Assembly: GCF_900102525.1 (NCBI RefSeq)
Contig: NZ_FNBZ01000001.1
Location: 186,001-250,000 of the forward strand
DNA length: 64,000 nucleotides
Reading direction: 5' to 3'
From: Allobosea robiniae
Lineage (GTDB): Bacteria > Pseudomonadota > Alphaproteobacteria > Rhizobiales > Beijerinckiaceae
The position numbers and the translations under genes were made by a program. A model generated the notes under the pieces. The model did not search any database. It was not told the DNA's origin and was given only the letters and a program-made list of their open reading frames with translations. Positions 37,394 to 47,129 of this stretch are shown in pieces; positions within the stretch are counted from its first letter, which is position 1; the number at the start of each line of letters is the position of its first letter.

Positions 37394-38614
37394 TCAGGGC
37401 AGGTTGCGCGACAATGCCCCGCCGGGGTGGCGCCGTATCGTTCCCGAGAGCTCCAGCTCGACGAGGATATGACCGATCTCGCGGGCCGCAAGCCCGCTGG
37501 CACGGACGAGATCGTCAAGTCCGATCGGAGTGGGGCCGAGAAGATCGAGCACGAGCCGGCCGGAATCGGGATCGCCCTTCGCCTGCAATGATGACGGTGG
37601 CTCCGGCTCGAAGCCGTCTTCATGCCGGGCATAGCCGGGCGCCGGCATGATCTCGGGCAGGTCGAGTTCGTCCCACATCGCCTCGGAGGCGGGCTCTCCG
37701 ATGACCTCGCGCATGGCTTGCACCGGGAAGGACAGGTCGAGCTCGCGCTGGCGCAAGGGCTGAAGCGCTTCGATGACATGGGCCGCCTCGGCGCAGAGCG
37801 TCGCCCCTTCCCGGATCAGGTGGTTGCCGCCCTCGGCGCGCGGATCGAGCGGCGAGCCCGGAACGGCGAAGACCAGCCTGCCCTGCTCGTTGGCGAAGCG
37901 CGCGGTGATCAGGGAGCCCGAACGGCGCGCCGCCTCGACCACGACCGTGCCGAGCGACAGCCCCGAGACCAGGCGGTTGCGGCGGGGGAAGTCGCGCGCC
38001 CGCGCGACCCAGCCGAGCGGCATCTCGCTGATCAGCGCGCCGCGCTCCAGGATGCGGCGGGCGAGCGGAATGTTCTGCGGCGGGTAGATCTCGTCGAGCC
38101 CGCCGGCGAGCACGGCGACGGTGCCGGTTTCGAGGCTAGCCTCATGGGCTGCCGTATCGATGCCGCGCGCCAACCCCGAGACCACGGAGAAATCGGCCTC
38201 GCCGAGTTCGCGGGCGAGCCGCGCCGTGAACTTCATCCCCGCGGCCGAGGCGTTGCGCGAACCGACCATGGCCACGCCAGGGCGTTGCAGGATGTCGCCG
38301 CGCCCGAGCACCGCCAGCAAGGGCGGGGCCGAATCGATCGCCTGCAGCGGGACGGGATATCCGGCTTCGCCGAGCGCGATAAAGCGGCCGCCGAGGCGCA
38401 ACAGTCCCTCGAATTCGCGCTCGGCCTCGCTTGCCGGGCAGATGCGGATCGTGCGGCCCGCCTGCCGGGCGAGGTCGGGCAGCGCATCGAGTGCCGCGGC
38501 CGCGCCGCCGCAACGGTTCATTAGGGTGCGGAAGCTGCGCGGGCCGATGCTCTCGCTGCGGATCAACCGCAACCAATCGAAACGCTGGCGATCGGAGAGG
38601 ACGATCCCAGCCAT
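37394..38614 (-). CDS. dprA: DNA-processing protein DprA (Smf)
   Basis: Protects incoming single-stranded DNA and loads RecA during natural transformation. The 406-aa protein has an N-terminal SAM-like region (RLIRSESIGPRSFRTL), the DprA Rossmann fold with MVGSRNASAAGM (116-127), SGLARGIDTAAHEASLETGT, AVLAGGLDEIYPPQN, SEMPLG and FPRRNRLVSGLSLGTVVVEA, and a C-terminal winged-helix domain (LGPTPIGLDDLVRASGL). It is cotranscribed with plsY, 7 bases upstream. Confidence 0.94.
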   Translation of the reverse strand: MAGIVLSDRQRFDWLRLIRSESIGPRSFRTLMNRCGGAAAALDALPDLARQAGRTIRICPASEAEREFEGLLRLGGRFIALGEAGYPVPLQAIDSAPPLLAVLGRGDILQRPGVAMVGSRNASAAGMKFTARLARELGEADFSVVSGLARGIDTAAHEASLETGTVAVLAGGLDEIYPPQNIPLARRILERGALISEMPLGWVARARDFPRRNRLVSGLSLGTVVVEAARRSGSLITARFANEQGRLVFAVPGSPLDPRAEGGNHLIREGATLCAEAAHVIEALQPLRQRELDLSFPVQAMREVIGEPASEAMWDELDLPEIMPAPGYARHEDGFEPEPPSSLQAKGDPDSGRLVLDLLGPTPIGLDDLVRASGLAAREIGHILVELELSGTIRRHPGGALSRNLP

Positions 38615-38621
38615 GCCCCTG

Positions 38622-39245
38622 TCAGCCCTTCTGGCCGATCTTGCCTTCGCGTCCGGCCAATAGCCGGGCGATGTTCTCCCGGTGCATGATCCAGAGTAGG
38701 ACGGTGAGCCCGGCCATGACGAGCGCCGCCTTCGGCATCCCGACCCAGAACCAGAGCAGGAGCGGCGTCAACACGCTCGCGACCAGAGCCGAGAGAGAGG
38801 AATAGCGGAACAGATAGGCCAGGCTCAGCCAGATCGCTGCGAAGACCAGCGCGATCGAAGCCTTCACGCCGATCAGCACGCCAAGATAGGTCGCGACGCC
38901 CTTGCCGCCCTTGAAGCCCAGCCAGACCGGGAAGAGATGCCCGAGGAAGGCGCCGGCGCCGGCCGCCAGCGCGGCCTCGGGGCCGCCGAGGAAGCGCGCG
39001 CCGACCAGGACAGCCACCGTGCCCTTCAGCATGTCGCCGACGAGAGTGGCCGCCGCGAGCTTCTTGTTGCCGGTGCGCAGCACATTGGTCGCGCCGATAT
39101 TGCCGGAGCCGATGCTACGCAGGTCCGGGCCACCGGCGAGCCTGGTCAGGATGATGCCGAAGGGGATCGAGCCGAAGAGATAGCCGACGACGAGGGCGAT
39201 CAGCGTGGCGGAGCCGGAGAGGCCCCAGTTCAGAACATCCGTCAT
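38622..39245 (-). CDS. plsY: Acyl-phosphate:glycerol-3-phosphate acyltransferase
   Basis: Inner-membrane enzyme making lysophosphatidic acid from acyl-phosphate, the first step of phospholipid synthesis with PlsX. The 207-aa protein begins [20 protein letters not shown] and has the three catalytic motifs: [32 protein letters not shown], and [20 protein letters not shown] with FKGGKGVA. Five transmembrane helices. A much longer open frame runs upstream but is antisense to the next gene; 39245 is the true start. It sits between pyrC-like and dprA. Confidence 0.95.
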   Translation of the reverse strand: MTDVLNWGLSGSATLIALVVGYLFGSIPFGIILTRLAGGPDLRSIGSGNIGATNVLRTGNKKLAAATLVGDMLKGTVAVLVGARFLGGPEAALAAGAGAFLGHLFPVWLGFKGGKGVATYLGVLIGVKASIALVFAAIWLSLAYLFRYSSLSALVASVLTPLLLWFWVGMPKAALVMAGLTVLLWIMHRENIARLLAGREGKIGQKG

Positions 39246-39274
39246 GCCGCCCGTTCCCCCGGTTCGCAGGTAGC

Positions 39275-40591
39275 CTAGCCCGGCTCGGCTTCGTAGACCA
39301 CCCGGCCGCCGACGAAGGTCGCCTGCACGATGCCCTCCAGCCGTGCCTCGTCGAAGGGCGAGTTCTTGGCGCGGGACTTGAGCTTGCGCTTGTCGACGAC
39401 GAAGGGCGCCTCGGGATCGAACAGAACGAGGTCGGCGGGCGCCCCGACAGCGAGCCTGCCGGCGGAGAGCCCGAGCAAGGCGGCCGGCCGCGCCGACAAG
39501 GCGGCGAGCAATTGCGGCAGGCCGATCTGCCCGGCCTGGACCATGCGCTGGGCAGCCGAGAGCATGGTCTCGATGCCGAGCGCGCCGTCGGCGCATTCGG
39601 CGAAGGGCTGGCGCTTGGTCTCGACGTCCTGGGGATCGTGATCGGAGACGACGACGTCGATCACGCCCTCGGCCAGCGCCGCGACCATCGCGAGGCGGTC
39701 GTCCTCGTGGCGCAGCGGCGGCGTGACCTTGCAGAAGGTGCGGTACTCGCCGACGTCGTTCTCGTTGAGGGTGAGGTTGTTGATCGAGACCCCGCAGGTG
39801 ACGCGCACGCCGTCCTGCTTGGCACGACGCACCAGCTCGGCCGATTCCGCGCAGGAGATCATCGCGGCGTGGTAGCGGGCGCCGCTCGCGCGAGCGAGGC
39901 GGATGTCGCGCTCCAGCATCACCGTCTCGGCCTCTACGGGTATGCCCGGCAGGCCCTTGCGGCTGGCGAACTCGCCCTCGTTCATCACGCCCGAGCCGCG
40001 CAGCTCGGGGTCCTCGACATGGTTCATGATCAGGGCGTCGAAATTCCGGGCATAGATCATGGCCCGGCGCATGACCTGCGGATTGCGCAGGCCCCTGGCG
40101 CCGTCGCAGAAGGCGACCGCGCCGGCTTCCAGCAGCAGGCCGAACTCGGTGATCTCCTGGCCATGCAGGCCCTTGGTCAGGGCGGCACAGGAGAGGACGT
40201 TGACGACGGCCTTGTCGCGGGCGCGGCGCTTGACGAAATCGATGATCGCGGGGTCGTCGATCGGCGGATTGGTATCCGGGCGGCAGACGACCGTGGTGAC
40301 GCCGCCGGCGGCCGCGGCCTGTGAGCCGGTACCGAGCGTCTCGCGGAATTCGGCGCCAGGCTCGCCCAGAAAGGCGCGGAGGTCGACAAGGCCGGGCGTC
40401 AGCACCTGGCCCTTCGCATCGATGCGGCGCACGCCCTCGCCCGTAGCGGGGGCGCCCTGCCATTCGACCGCAGCGATCATGCCGTTGCGGAGCAGGACGG
40501 AGCCCGCTTCTTCGCGACCGGTTGCGGGGTCGATCAGGCGAGCGTTGACGATCGCCAAGTCCCGCGTCGCGATGTCCTGCGTGTCAGCCAT
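39275..40591 (-). CDS. pyrX: Dihydroorotase-like protein lacking metal ligands (PyrC'/PyrX type)
   Basis: A 438-aa amidohydrolase homologue cotranscribed with pyrB, 17 bases after it. Overall it aligns with dihydroorotase ([44 protein letters not shown]). However, the zinc-binding HxH of PGLVDLHVHLREPG is replaced: here the sequence is [14 protein letters not shown], so R72 and F74 stand where histidines belong. Non-catalytic PyrC' paralogues of this kind are known as structural partners of aspartate transcarbamoylase in Pseudomonas. An active dihydroorotase is presumably encoded elsewhere. Confidence 0.88.
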   Translation of the reverse strand: MADTQDIATRDLAIVNARLIDPATGREEAGSVLLRNGMIAAVEWQGAPATGEGVRRIDAKGQVLTPGLVDLRAFLGEPGAEFRETLGTGSQAAAAGGVTTVVCRPDTNPPIDDPAIIDFVKRRARDKAVVNVLSCAALTKGLHGQEITEFGLLLEAGAVAFCDGARGLRNPQVMRRAMIYARNFDALIMNHVEDPELRGSGVMNEGEFASRKGLPGIPVEAETVMLERDIRLARASGARYHAAMISCAESAELVRRAKQDGVRVTCGVSINNLTLNENDVGEYRTFCKVTPPLRHEDDRLAMVAALAEGVIDVVVSDHDPQDVETKRQPFAECADGALGIETMLSAAQRMVQAGQIGLPQLLAALSARPAALLGLSAGRLAVGAPADLVLFDPEAPFVVDKRKLKSRAKNSPFDEARLEGIVQATFVGGRVVYEAEPG

Positions 40592-40608
40592 GTCCGCTCT
40601 CTTTACGC

Positions 40609-41553
40609 TTACGCATTCGGCAGATGCTGGGCCAGCGCGTCGAGCACGGCCATGCGGACGGCGACCCCCATCTCGACCTGCTCGCGGATCAGCGACTGGG
40701 CGCCGTCGGCGACCGCAGAAGAAATCTCGACGCCACGATTCATTGGGCCCGGATGCATCACCAGCGCGTCAGCTTGAGCGCGCTCCAGCTTCTCGTGATC
40801 GAGCCCGTAATAGCGGAAATACTCCTTCGGCGAGGGCACGAAGGCGCCATGCATGCGCTCGAGCTGGAGGCGCAGCATCATCACGATGTCGGCGCCCTCC
40901 AGCCCCTTGTTCATATCGGTGAAGATTTCGACGCCCATGCGCTCGATGCCAACCGGCAGCAGCGTCGTCGGCGCGATCAGCCGGACTTTCGCGCCCAGCG
41001 CATTGAGCAGGATGATGTTGGAGCGGGCGACGCGCGAATGCAGGATGTCGCCGCAGATCGCCACCGTCAGGCCCTGGATGCGGCCCTTGTTGCGGCGGAT
41101 GGTCAATGCGTCGAGCAGCGCCTGCGTCGGATGCTCATGGGCGCCGTCGCCGGCATTGACCACCGAGCATCCAACCTTGCGGGCGAGCAGGTTGACCGCG
41201 CCGGCCGCATGGTGACGCACGACGATGATGTCCGGCCGCATGGCGTTGAGCGTCGCGGCGGTGTCGATCAGCGTCTCGCCCTTCTTCACCGAAGAAGAGG
41301 CGACGGACATGTTCATGACATCGGCGCCGAGGCGCTTGCCGGCCAGCTCGAAGGAGGCCTGCGTCCGGGTCGAGGGCTCGAAGAACAGGTTGATCTGGGT
41401 GCGGCCGCGCAAGGTCGCCGCCTTCTTCTCGACCTGGCGGGAGAGCGCGACATAGTCCTCGGCCCTGTCCAACAGCGCCTCGATGTCCAGATGGGACAAC
41501 CCCTCGATCCCGAGGAGATGGCGGTGCGGATAGAGCGGTGCTGGCGATGTCAT
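40609..41553 (-). CDS. pyrB: Aspartate carbamoyltransferase catalytic subunit
   Basis: First committed step of pyrimidine synthesis: carbamoyl phosphate plus aspartate to carbamoyl-aspartate. The 314-aa protein has the carbamoyl-phosphate loop [20 protein letters not shown] (STRT 61-64), [29 protein letters not shown] and [27 protein letters not shown] is chosen as start; an in-frame Met 21 codons upstream lacks conservation. Typically forms a complex with the adjoining PyrC-like protein. Confidence 0.96.
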   Translation of the reverse strand: MTSPAPLYPHRHLLGIEGLSHLDIEALLDRAEDYVALSRQVEKKAATLRGRTQINLFFEPSTRTQASFELAGKRLGADVMNMSVASSSVKKGETLIDTAATLNAMRPDIIVVRHHAAGAVNLLARKVGCSVVNAGDGAHEHPTQALLDALTIRRNKGRIQGLTVAICGDILHSRVARSNIILLNALGAKVRLIAPTTLLPVGIERMGVEIFTDMNKGLEGADIVMMLRLQLERMHGAFVPSPKEYFRYYGLDHEKLERAQADALVMHPGPMNRGVEISSAVADGAQSLIREQVEMGVAVRMAVLDALAQHLPNA

Positions 41554-41704
41554 TTGAAGCAGGCTGTTTAGGCGCGAGTCGGGTGCGGCGCAAGCTCCTC
41601 CCGGCTGGGAGGACACATGTCCTGTGGGTGTTGTCTTGCGGGTCTTGGAGCTTTCGCGGAAACGGCGCTACCAATCGGGTTTTCCGCCGTGTGAGGATAC
41701 CGCC

Positions 41705-42829
41705 TTGTCCAGCCCGACCGACGCCTTCGTTCCCGCCCCCAATGGGGCCCTCTGGCAGACGATCGCGCCCGCCGAGGCCGGCTTCGACCCGGAGAGGCTG
41801 AAGGCCGCGGTCGAGTTCGCCCGCGAGCAGGAGAGCCCCTGGCCGCGCAGCCTGTACTATCCGGATGGCAGCTATGTCGGGAATGTCGAGTGGAACGAGC
41901 GCGGCCCCTGGACCGAGATCGTCGGCCCGGTGCGCGAGCGCGGCGGCCCGGCAGGGCTGATCCTGAAGAGCGGGCGCATTGTCGCCGAATGGGGCGACAC
42001 CGCCCGCACCGACATGACCTTCTCGATCGCCAAGAGCTATCTCGCTGTGCTCGCCGGCATCGCCTTCGATGATGGACTGATCAAGGATGTCGAGGAGCCG
42101 GTCGGTGCGACGGTCGCCGGCCCGGTCTTCGCCGGCGCCCATAACGGCCAGATCACCTGGCGGCACCTGCTGCAGCAATCGAGCGAGTGGCAGGGCGAGA
42201 TCTTCGGCAAGTCCGACCAGGTCGACCATAACCGCCAGATCGGCCCCGGCGCCGACAACAGCCGCAAGGGCCAGCGCCGCGAACTCAAGACGCCGGGCTC
42301 GTTCTACGAATATAATGACGTGCGCGTGAACGTCCTCAGCTATGCGCTGCTGGAGCGCTTCCGCCGCCCGTTGCCGGAGGTGCTGCGCGAGCGGGTCATG
42401 GACCCGATCGGCGCCTCGCCGGACTGGCGCTGGGAGGGCTACAGCACCTCGTTCACGGATATCGACGGACGCTCGATCCAGTCGGTGCCGGGCGGCGGCC
42501 ATTGGGGCGGCGGGCTGTTCATCGGCGCGCGCGACCATGCCCGCTTCGGCCTGCTGATCGGCCGCGAGGGCGACTGGGGCGGCCGGCAGATCCTGTCGCG
42601 CGACTGGGTCAGGCGCATGCTGACGCCCTCGCCCACCCTGGCCAATTACGGCTACCTCTGGTGGCTGGCGGCGCGCCCCGGCGTGCCGGCCGCGTCCTTC
42701 TCGGCGCTGGGCGCCGGCAGCAACGTGATCTGGGTCGATCCGGAGCAGGACGTCGTCGCGGTGCTGCGCTGGATCAACGGCGCCCAGACCGACGGCTTCA
42801 TCGACCGGCTGGTGGCGGCGCGGGGCTGA
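41705..42829 (+). CDS. Serine hydrolase of the beta-lactamase/class C family
   Basis: A 374-aa serine-peptidase-like hydrolase. The nucleophile motif SxxK is SIAK with S107 and K110 (DMTFSIAKSYLAVLAG). FYEYNDVRVNVLSYALLE takes the place of the usual YxN motif, and GGGHWGGGLFIGARDHARFG resembles the class C third motif region. The TTG start at 41705 is chosen for GAGG 8 bases upstream; the longer frame would add 27 unconserved residues. No signal peptide. Members include esterases and D-aminopeptidases; the substrate is unknown. It interrupts what is often a pyrB-pyrC-plsY-dprA-topA row. Confidence 0.82.
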   Translation: MSSPTDAFVPAPNGALWQTIAPAEAGFDPERLKAAVEFAREQESPWPRSLYYPDGSYVGNVEWNERGPWTEIVGPVRERGGPAGLILKSGRIVAEWGDTARTDMTFSIAKSYLAVLAGIAFDDGLIKDVEEPVGATVAGPVFAGAHNGQITWRHLLQQSSEWQGEIFGKSDQVDHNRQIGPGADNSRKGQRRELKTPGSFYEYNDVRVNVLSYALLERFRRPLPEVLRERVMDPIGASPDWRWEGYSTSFTDIDGRSIQSVPGGGHWGGGLFIGARDHARFGLLIGREGDWGGRQILSRDWVRRMLTPSPTLANYGYLWWLAARPGVPAASFSALGAGSNVIWVDPEQDVVAVLRWINGAQTDGFIDRLVAARG

Positions 42830-43045
42830 CGCCCCGCTTGCAAAGCCGGCGATCGCCCCCATGTCTCACCGCTGCATCAGCGGGCCGGCGATCGTCGTTG
42901 TCATCCATTCGGGGTTTGACAGAGCCGGCGCGCTGAACCACTTTCGCGCGCATCTTCCGAACCGCAGCGGTCTTGCGGGTCGCGGGACCGTCCGTTACGG
43001 CCGGTTCCGCGCTCTGATCAAGGCTGTTATCGAGACACGAAAATC

Positions 43046-45739
43046 ATGAAGCTCCTCGTCGTCGAGTCGCCGGCCAAGGCCAAGACGATCAACAAATATC
43101 TCGGCTCCGATTACGAGGTCATCGCCTCGTTCGGGCATATCCGTGACCTGCCGGCCAAGGATGGCTCGGTCGAGCCCGACAATGACTTCTCCATGAAATG
43201 GGAGATCGAGGGCCGCGGTGCCAAGCAGGTCGCCGAGATCGCGCGCGCCGTGAAGGGCGCCGAGAAGCTGATCCTCGCCACCGACCCGGATCGCGAGGGC
43301 GAGGCCATCTCCTGGCATGTGCTGGAGGCGCTGAACCAGAAGAAGGTGCTGAAAGGCATTCCCGTCGAGCGCGTCACCTTCAACGCCGTCACCAAGGACG
43401 CCGTGCAGAAGGCGCTGGCCAATCCGCGCCAGATCGACCAGGCGCTGGTCGATGCCTATCTGGCGCGCCGCGCGCTCGACTATCTCGTCGGGTTCACGCT
43501 CTCCCCGGTGCTGTGGCGCAAGCTCCCGGGCGCGCGCTCGGCCGGCCGCGTGCAGTCGGTGGCGCTGCGCCTAGTATGCGACCGCGAGCGCGAGATCGAG
43601 GCCTTCCGGGCCCGCGAATACTGGTCGTTGGTGGCGACACTCGCGACCGCATCCGGCCAGACTTTCGAAGCCCGGCTCGTCGGCGCCGACGGCAAGAAGA
43701 TCACCCGGCTCGATATCGGCAACGAAGCCGAGGCCAAGGCCTTCAAGGCGGCACTGGAAACCGCGCTTTTCGCCGTCAGCGAGGTCGAAGCCAAGCCGGT
43801 CAAGCGCCATCCGCAACCGCCGTTCCAGACCTCGACGCTGCAGCAGGAAGCCTCGCGCAAGCTCGGCCTCGCCCCGGCGCGGACGATGCAGCTCGCCCAG
43901 CGGCTCTATGAAGGCGTCGATATCGGCGGCGAGACCGTCGGCCTCATCACCTATATGCGTACCGACGGCGTCGACATGGACCCCTCGGCGATCACCGCGG
44001 CGCGCAACGTCATCGGCAAGGAGTTCGGCGCCAAATACGTGCCGAACGCGCCGCGCAAATACATGGTCAAGGCCAAGAACGCGCAGGAGGCCCACGAGGC
44101 CATCCGCCCGACCGATCTCGGCCGCCTGCCGGCCATGGTCGCGCGCCAGCTCGAACCCGAGCAGGCCAAGCTCTACGAACTGATCTGGAAGCGCACCATC
44201 GCGAGCCAGATGGAATCGGCCGAGATGGAGCGCACGACGGTCGACATCGCGGCCAAGGTCGGCGCCCGCAACCTAGAATTGCGCGCCTCCGGGCAGGTCG
44301 TGCTCTTCGACGGCTTCCTGACGCTCTATCAGGAAAGCCGCGACGACGAGGAAGACGAGGACTCCAAGAAGCTGCCGGCGATGAAGGCCGGCGACCCGCT
44401 GGAGAAGCGCGACATCGCCGCCGACCAGCATTTCACGGAGCCGCCGCCGCGCTTCTCGGAAGCGAGCCTGGTCAAGCGCATGGAAGAGCTCGGCATCGGC
44501 CGGCCCTCGACCTATGCCGCAACGCTCTCGACTTTGCGCGACCGCGAATATGTCCGCATCGAGAAGAAGCGCCTCGTGCCCGAGGACAAGGGCATGCTGG
44601 TCACGGCGTTCCTGGAGAGTTTCTTCAAGCGCTATGTCGAGTTCGACTTCACCGCGAATCTCGAGGAGAACCTCGACCGCGTTTCGAACGCCGAAGTCGA
44701 CTGGAAGGCGCTGCTGCGCGCGTTCTGGGACGAGTTCCAGGCCTCGATCGGCGAGACCAAGGACCTGCGCGTCGGCGATGTGCTGGAAGCGCTGAACGGC
44801 ATCCTCGGCGAGTACATCTTCCCGAAGAAGGCCGACGGCTCCGATCCGCGGGTCTGCCCGACCTGCGGCAACGGCCAGCTTTCGCTCAAGCTCGGCAAGT
44901 TCGGCGCCTTCGTCGGTTGCTCGAACTACCCGGAATGCCGCTATACGCGGCCCCTCTCCGTCCCGGCCGCCGATGGCGAGGCCTCGGCCGAGGGCGGCCA
45001 GGGCACGCCCGGCGTGCGCATCCTCGGCACCGATCCGGTGACGAACCTCGAAGTCACGCTGCGCGACGGCCGCTTCGGCCCCTATATCCAGCTCGGCGAG
45101 GGCGAGAAGCCCAAGCGCTCCAGCCTGCCCAAGGGCATGAGCCCGTCGAGCGTCACGCTGGAGAAGGCGTTGGCGCTCCTCTCCCTGCCGCGCGAAGTCG
45201 CCCGGCATCCCGAGAGCGGCGAGCCGATCCTCGTCGGCATCGGGCGCTTCGGGCCTTATGTCCAGCACGGCAAGGTCTACGCCAATATCGACAAGGACGA
45301 CGACGTGCTCGAGCTTGGCGCCAACCGCGCCATCGACCTGATCGTCGCCAAGGAGGCCGGCGGTGGGCGCGGCGGCCGGGCGGCAACGCCGGGCCGGGCG
45401 CTGGGTGACCATCCCGCCGGCGGGGCGCTGGAGGTCAAGGCCGGCAAATACGGCCCCTATGTCGCCTGGGGCAAGATCTTCGCGACCCTGCCCAAGACGA
45501 TGACCGCGGAGAGCATCACGCTGGAACAGGCGATCGAACTGGCGAACGCCAAGGCCGAGGCGAAGGGCGGCAAGGGTAAGCCGAAGGCCGCCAGCGGTGC
45601 AGCCAAGGCCAAGGCTCCGGCCAAGAAGGCGGCTGCAAAGAAGGCGCCTGCCAAGAAGACTGCGGCCAAGACGGCGGCCAAGAAAGCGGCCGAGCCGAAC
45701 GCGACGGAGAAGAAGACGCCGAAGGCGGCGCGCGGCTAA
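43046..45739 (+). CDS. topA: DNA topoisomerase I
   Basis: Relaxes negative supercoils by single-strand passage. The 897-aa protein begins with the Toprim domain (KLLVVESPAKAKTINKYLG), DPDREGEAISWH at about 80-91, the active-site Y303 in LITYMRTDGVDMDP, and one zinc ribbon (CPTCGNGQLSLKLGKFGAFV, GCSNYPEC). Repeated FGPYIQLGEGEKPKR-type domains follow at the C-terminus. The end is a Lys/Ala-rich tail (AKAPAKKAAAKKAPAKKTAA) like those of histone H1 and bacterial nucleoid proteins. A TTGACA at 42916 could be its -35 element. Confidence 0.97.
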   Translation: MKLLVVESPAKAKTINKYLGSDYEVIASFGHIRDLPAKDGSVEPDNDFSMKWEIEGRGAKQVAEIARAVKGAEKLILATDPDREGEAISWHVLEALNQKKVLKGIPVERVTFNAVTKDAVQKALANPRQIDQALVDAYLARRALDYLVGFTLSPVLWRKLPGARSAGRVQSVALRLVCDREREIEAFRAREYWSLVATLATASGQTFEARLVGADGKKITRLDIGNEAEAKAFKAALETALFAVSEVEAKPVKRHPQPPFQTSTLQQEASRKLGLAPARTMQLAQRLYEGVDIGGETVGLITYMRTDGVDMDPSAITAARNVIGKEFGAKYVPNAPRKYMVKAKNAQEAHEAIRPTDLGRLPAMVARQLEPEQAKLYELIWKRTIASQMESAEMERTTVDIAAKVGARNLELRASGQVVLFDGFLTLYQESRDDEEDEDSKKLPAMKAGDPLEKRDIAADQHFTEPPPRFSEASLVKRMEELGIGRPSTYAATLSTLRDREYVRIEKKRLVPEDKGMLVTAFLESFFKRYVEFDFTANLEENLDRVSNAEVDWKALLRAFWDEFQASIGETKDLRVGDVLEALNGILGEYIFPKKADGSDPRVCPTCGNGQLSLKLGKFGAFVGCSNYPECRYTRPLSVPAADGEASAEGGQGTPGVRILGTDPVTNLEVTLRDGRFGPYIQLGEGEKPKRSSLPKGMSPSSVTLEKALALLSLPREVARHPESGEPILVGIGRFGPYVQHGKVYANIDKDDDVLELGANRAIDLIVAKEAGGGRGGRAATPGRALGDHPAGGALEVKAGKYGPYVAWGKIFATLPKTMTAESITLEQAIELANAKAEAKGGKGKPKAASGAAKAKAPAKKAAAKKAPAKKTAAKTAAKKAAEPNATEKKTPKAARG

Positions 45740-45767
45740 CCGCGCCGCGCCTCACGGAGAAGCCTGA

Positions 45768-46016
45768 ATGCGGCGCGCGAGCTGGCTTCTGATCGGAGGC
45801 GGGGCGGTTCTCTGCCTCGTCGCCTTCGCGGGCTGGGTCGCGTTGAACCTCTTCGCCTGCGGCCTGCATTCGGGCGGCTGCAGCCTCTCCCGCTTCCGCT
45901 TTCGCTGGGAGGATACCGAAGCCCTTATGGTCTTCGTCCCGCCCTTCTTCCTGGGCTGCGTTCTGACCGCGACCGGGATCGCGTTGCGGACGGCAAATCG
46001 TCAGCAGCGGCCTTAG
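45768..46016 (+). CDS. Small two-helix membrane protein downstream of topA
   Basis: An 82-aa protein with two transmembrane helices: RASWLLIGGGAVLCLVAFAG (residues 3-28) and ALMVFVPPFFLGCVLTATGI (51-73). Between them is a cysteine-rich turn (ACGLHSGGCSLSRFRFRWED). GGAG precedes the ATG, 28 bases after topA, so the two are probably cotranscribed. No family recognised. Confidence 0.68.
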   Translation: MRRASWLLIGGGAVLCLVAFAGWVALNLFACGLHSGGCSLSRFRFRWEDTEALMVFVPPFFLGCVLTATGIALRTANRQQRP

Positions 46017-46031
46017 CGCAGTCGCCTGCGC

Positions 46032-47129
46032 TCAGAGGCTCGCCACCACAACGATGCGCTTGATCTCGCCGCGCAGGAAGGCCTGCAGGAAGCGATCGTA
46101 ATCCTTGAAGGAAATACAGCCGTTCGAGTCGCCGCGCGGGCCGAGCAGATAGGTATGGGCGAGCAGCCCGGCCCGGCCGTGGATCGCGCCGCTGCCGCCG
46201 ACCGGGTTCAGGCGAATGGCGCGCACGCCGTGGAACAGTGCCTCGCGCTCGGTCAAGGTATAGGTGTGCGGCGGGGTGACGCCCTTCATCCGGACATGGG
46301 CGTAGCGGACGTCGTCCATCATCTCGCCGAGGCCTGAATGAGCCTCCAGTCGCTCGCCATTCGGCAGATAGACCATCTTGGCCGCGATATCGTAGATCGC
46401 GGTGCCGGCCTCGGCGGTGCGCGTGGGGGTGCCGGCCGAGGGGCTGAGACGGGTGATGCGGCCACGATCGATGATGTCGTCCTGCGGCGCTGCATAGGCG
46501 AGCACGGTCCCGGCCGGCTCCTGCTGCTTCTGCACGCCGAAGAGCTTCTCGAAGAAGCTGCGGTTGTCCCCTGGCGTCGGCGCTGCGGCGGCAGTCCGGT
46601 TGCGACGCGACGTCGTCGGCTGGGCGACGCGCGGCTGGGCTTGTTGCGGCTGGAGCTGCTGCGGACCGGCCTTCGGCAGCAGATCCAAGGGGCGCGGCAC
46701 CGGCATGGGAGCGGCCTTCTCCGCCAGCGTGACCGGAGGCTGCGGCGGCAGCGGCAAGGCGGGCTCCGCGGGAGCGACAGCCGCGAGCGACGAGGATGGC
46801 GGCACCGGGGCCGCCGGCTGGAACGCGGAGCGGACGGGAGCGCCCTGGACGAAGGACGTACCCTTGCCGCCCGACAGGGAGGGATCGAGCAGGCCGCTAT
46901 AGGCCGCCGGCTGCTGCGCGACATGACCGGCCGATCCCTTGTGGGCGATTGCGGCGGGCATCTTCTCCGCATCGGGGCCGGGCGCGCCCTGCCCCAGCAT
47001 CCAGAATCCGGACATGGCGCCGCCGCTCAGGGCGAGCGCGAGGAGAAGCCCCTTCAGCAAGGGCCTGCGGCGACGACGCGGCCGCACATAGGGCGCGCCA
47101 CCTTCCCGCACATAGGTCGCATACGTCAT
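46032..47129 (-). CDS. DUF2778-domain envelope protein (L,D-transpeptidase-like catalytic end)
   Basis: A 365-aa protein with an N-terminal membrane anchor (RRRPLLKGLLLALALSGGAM, about 22-45), a Pro/Ala/Gln-rich periplasmic linker (PQQLQPQQAQPRVAQP) and a C-terminal DUF2778 domain: IYDIAAKMVYLPNGERLEAH, GVRAIRLNPVGGSGAIHGRA, AHTYLLGPRGDSNGCISFKD and FLRGEIKRIVVV. The H-x-G ... S-x-G-C arrangement resembles the YkuD active site. The start at 47129 replaces a longer in-frame extension. A peptidoglycan-modifying role is inferred from this fold. Confidence 0.8.
   Translation of the reverse strand: MTYATYVREGGAPYVRPRRRRRPLLKGLLLALALSGGAMSGFWMLGQGAPGPDAEKMPAAIAHKGSAGHVAQQPAAYSGLLDPSLSGGKGTSFVQGAPVRSAFQPAAPVPPSSSLAAVAPAEPALPLPPQPPVTLAEKAAPMPVPRPLDLLPKAGPQQLQPQQAQPRVAQPTTSRRNRTAAAAPTPGDNRSFFEKLFGVQKQQEPAGTVLAYAAPQDDIIDRGRITRLSPSAGTPTRTAEAGTAIYDIAAKMVYLPNGERLEAHSGLGEMMDDVRYAHVRMKGVTPPHTYTLTEREALFHGVRAIRLNPVGGSGAIHGRAGLLAHTYLLGPRGDSNGCISFKDYDRFLQAFLRGEIKRIVVVASL

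Noticed and set aside
39246..40463. N-terminal extension of the plsY frame to over 600 residues
   Set aside because: The extension lies wholly within the pyrB-linked dihydroorotase-like gene, in another frame of the same strand. The PlsY family starts at MTDVLNWG (39245).
42916..42944. TTGACA with a possible -10 for topA
   Set aside because: The -35 match is good but the -10 (CACTTT) at 17 bases is poor, so no promoter feature was called.
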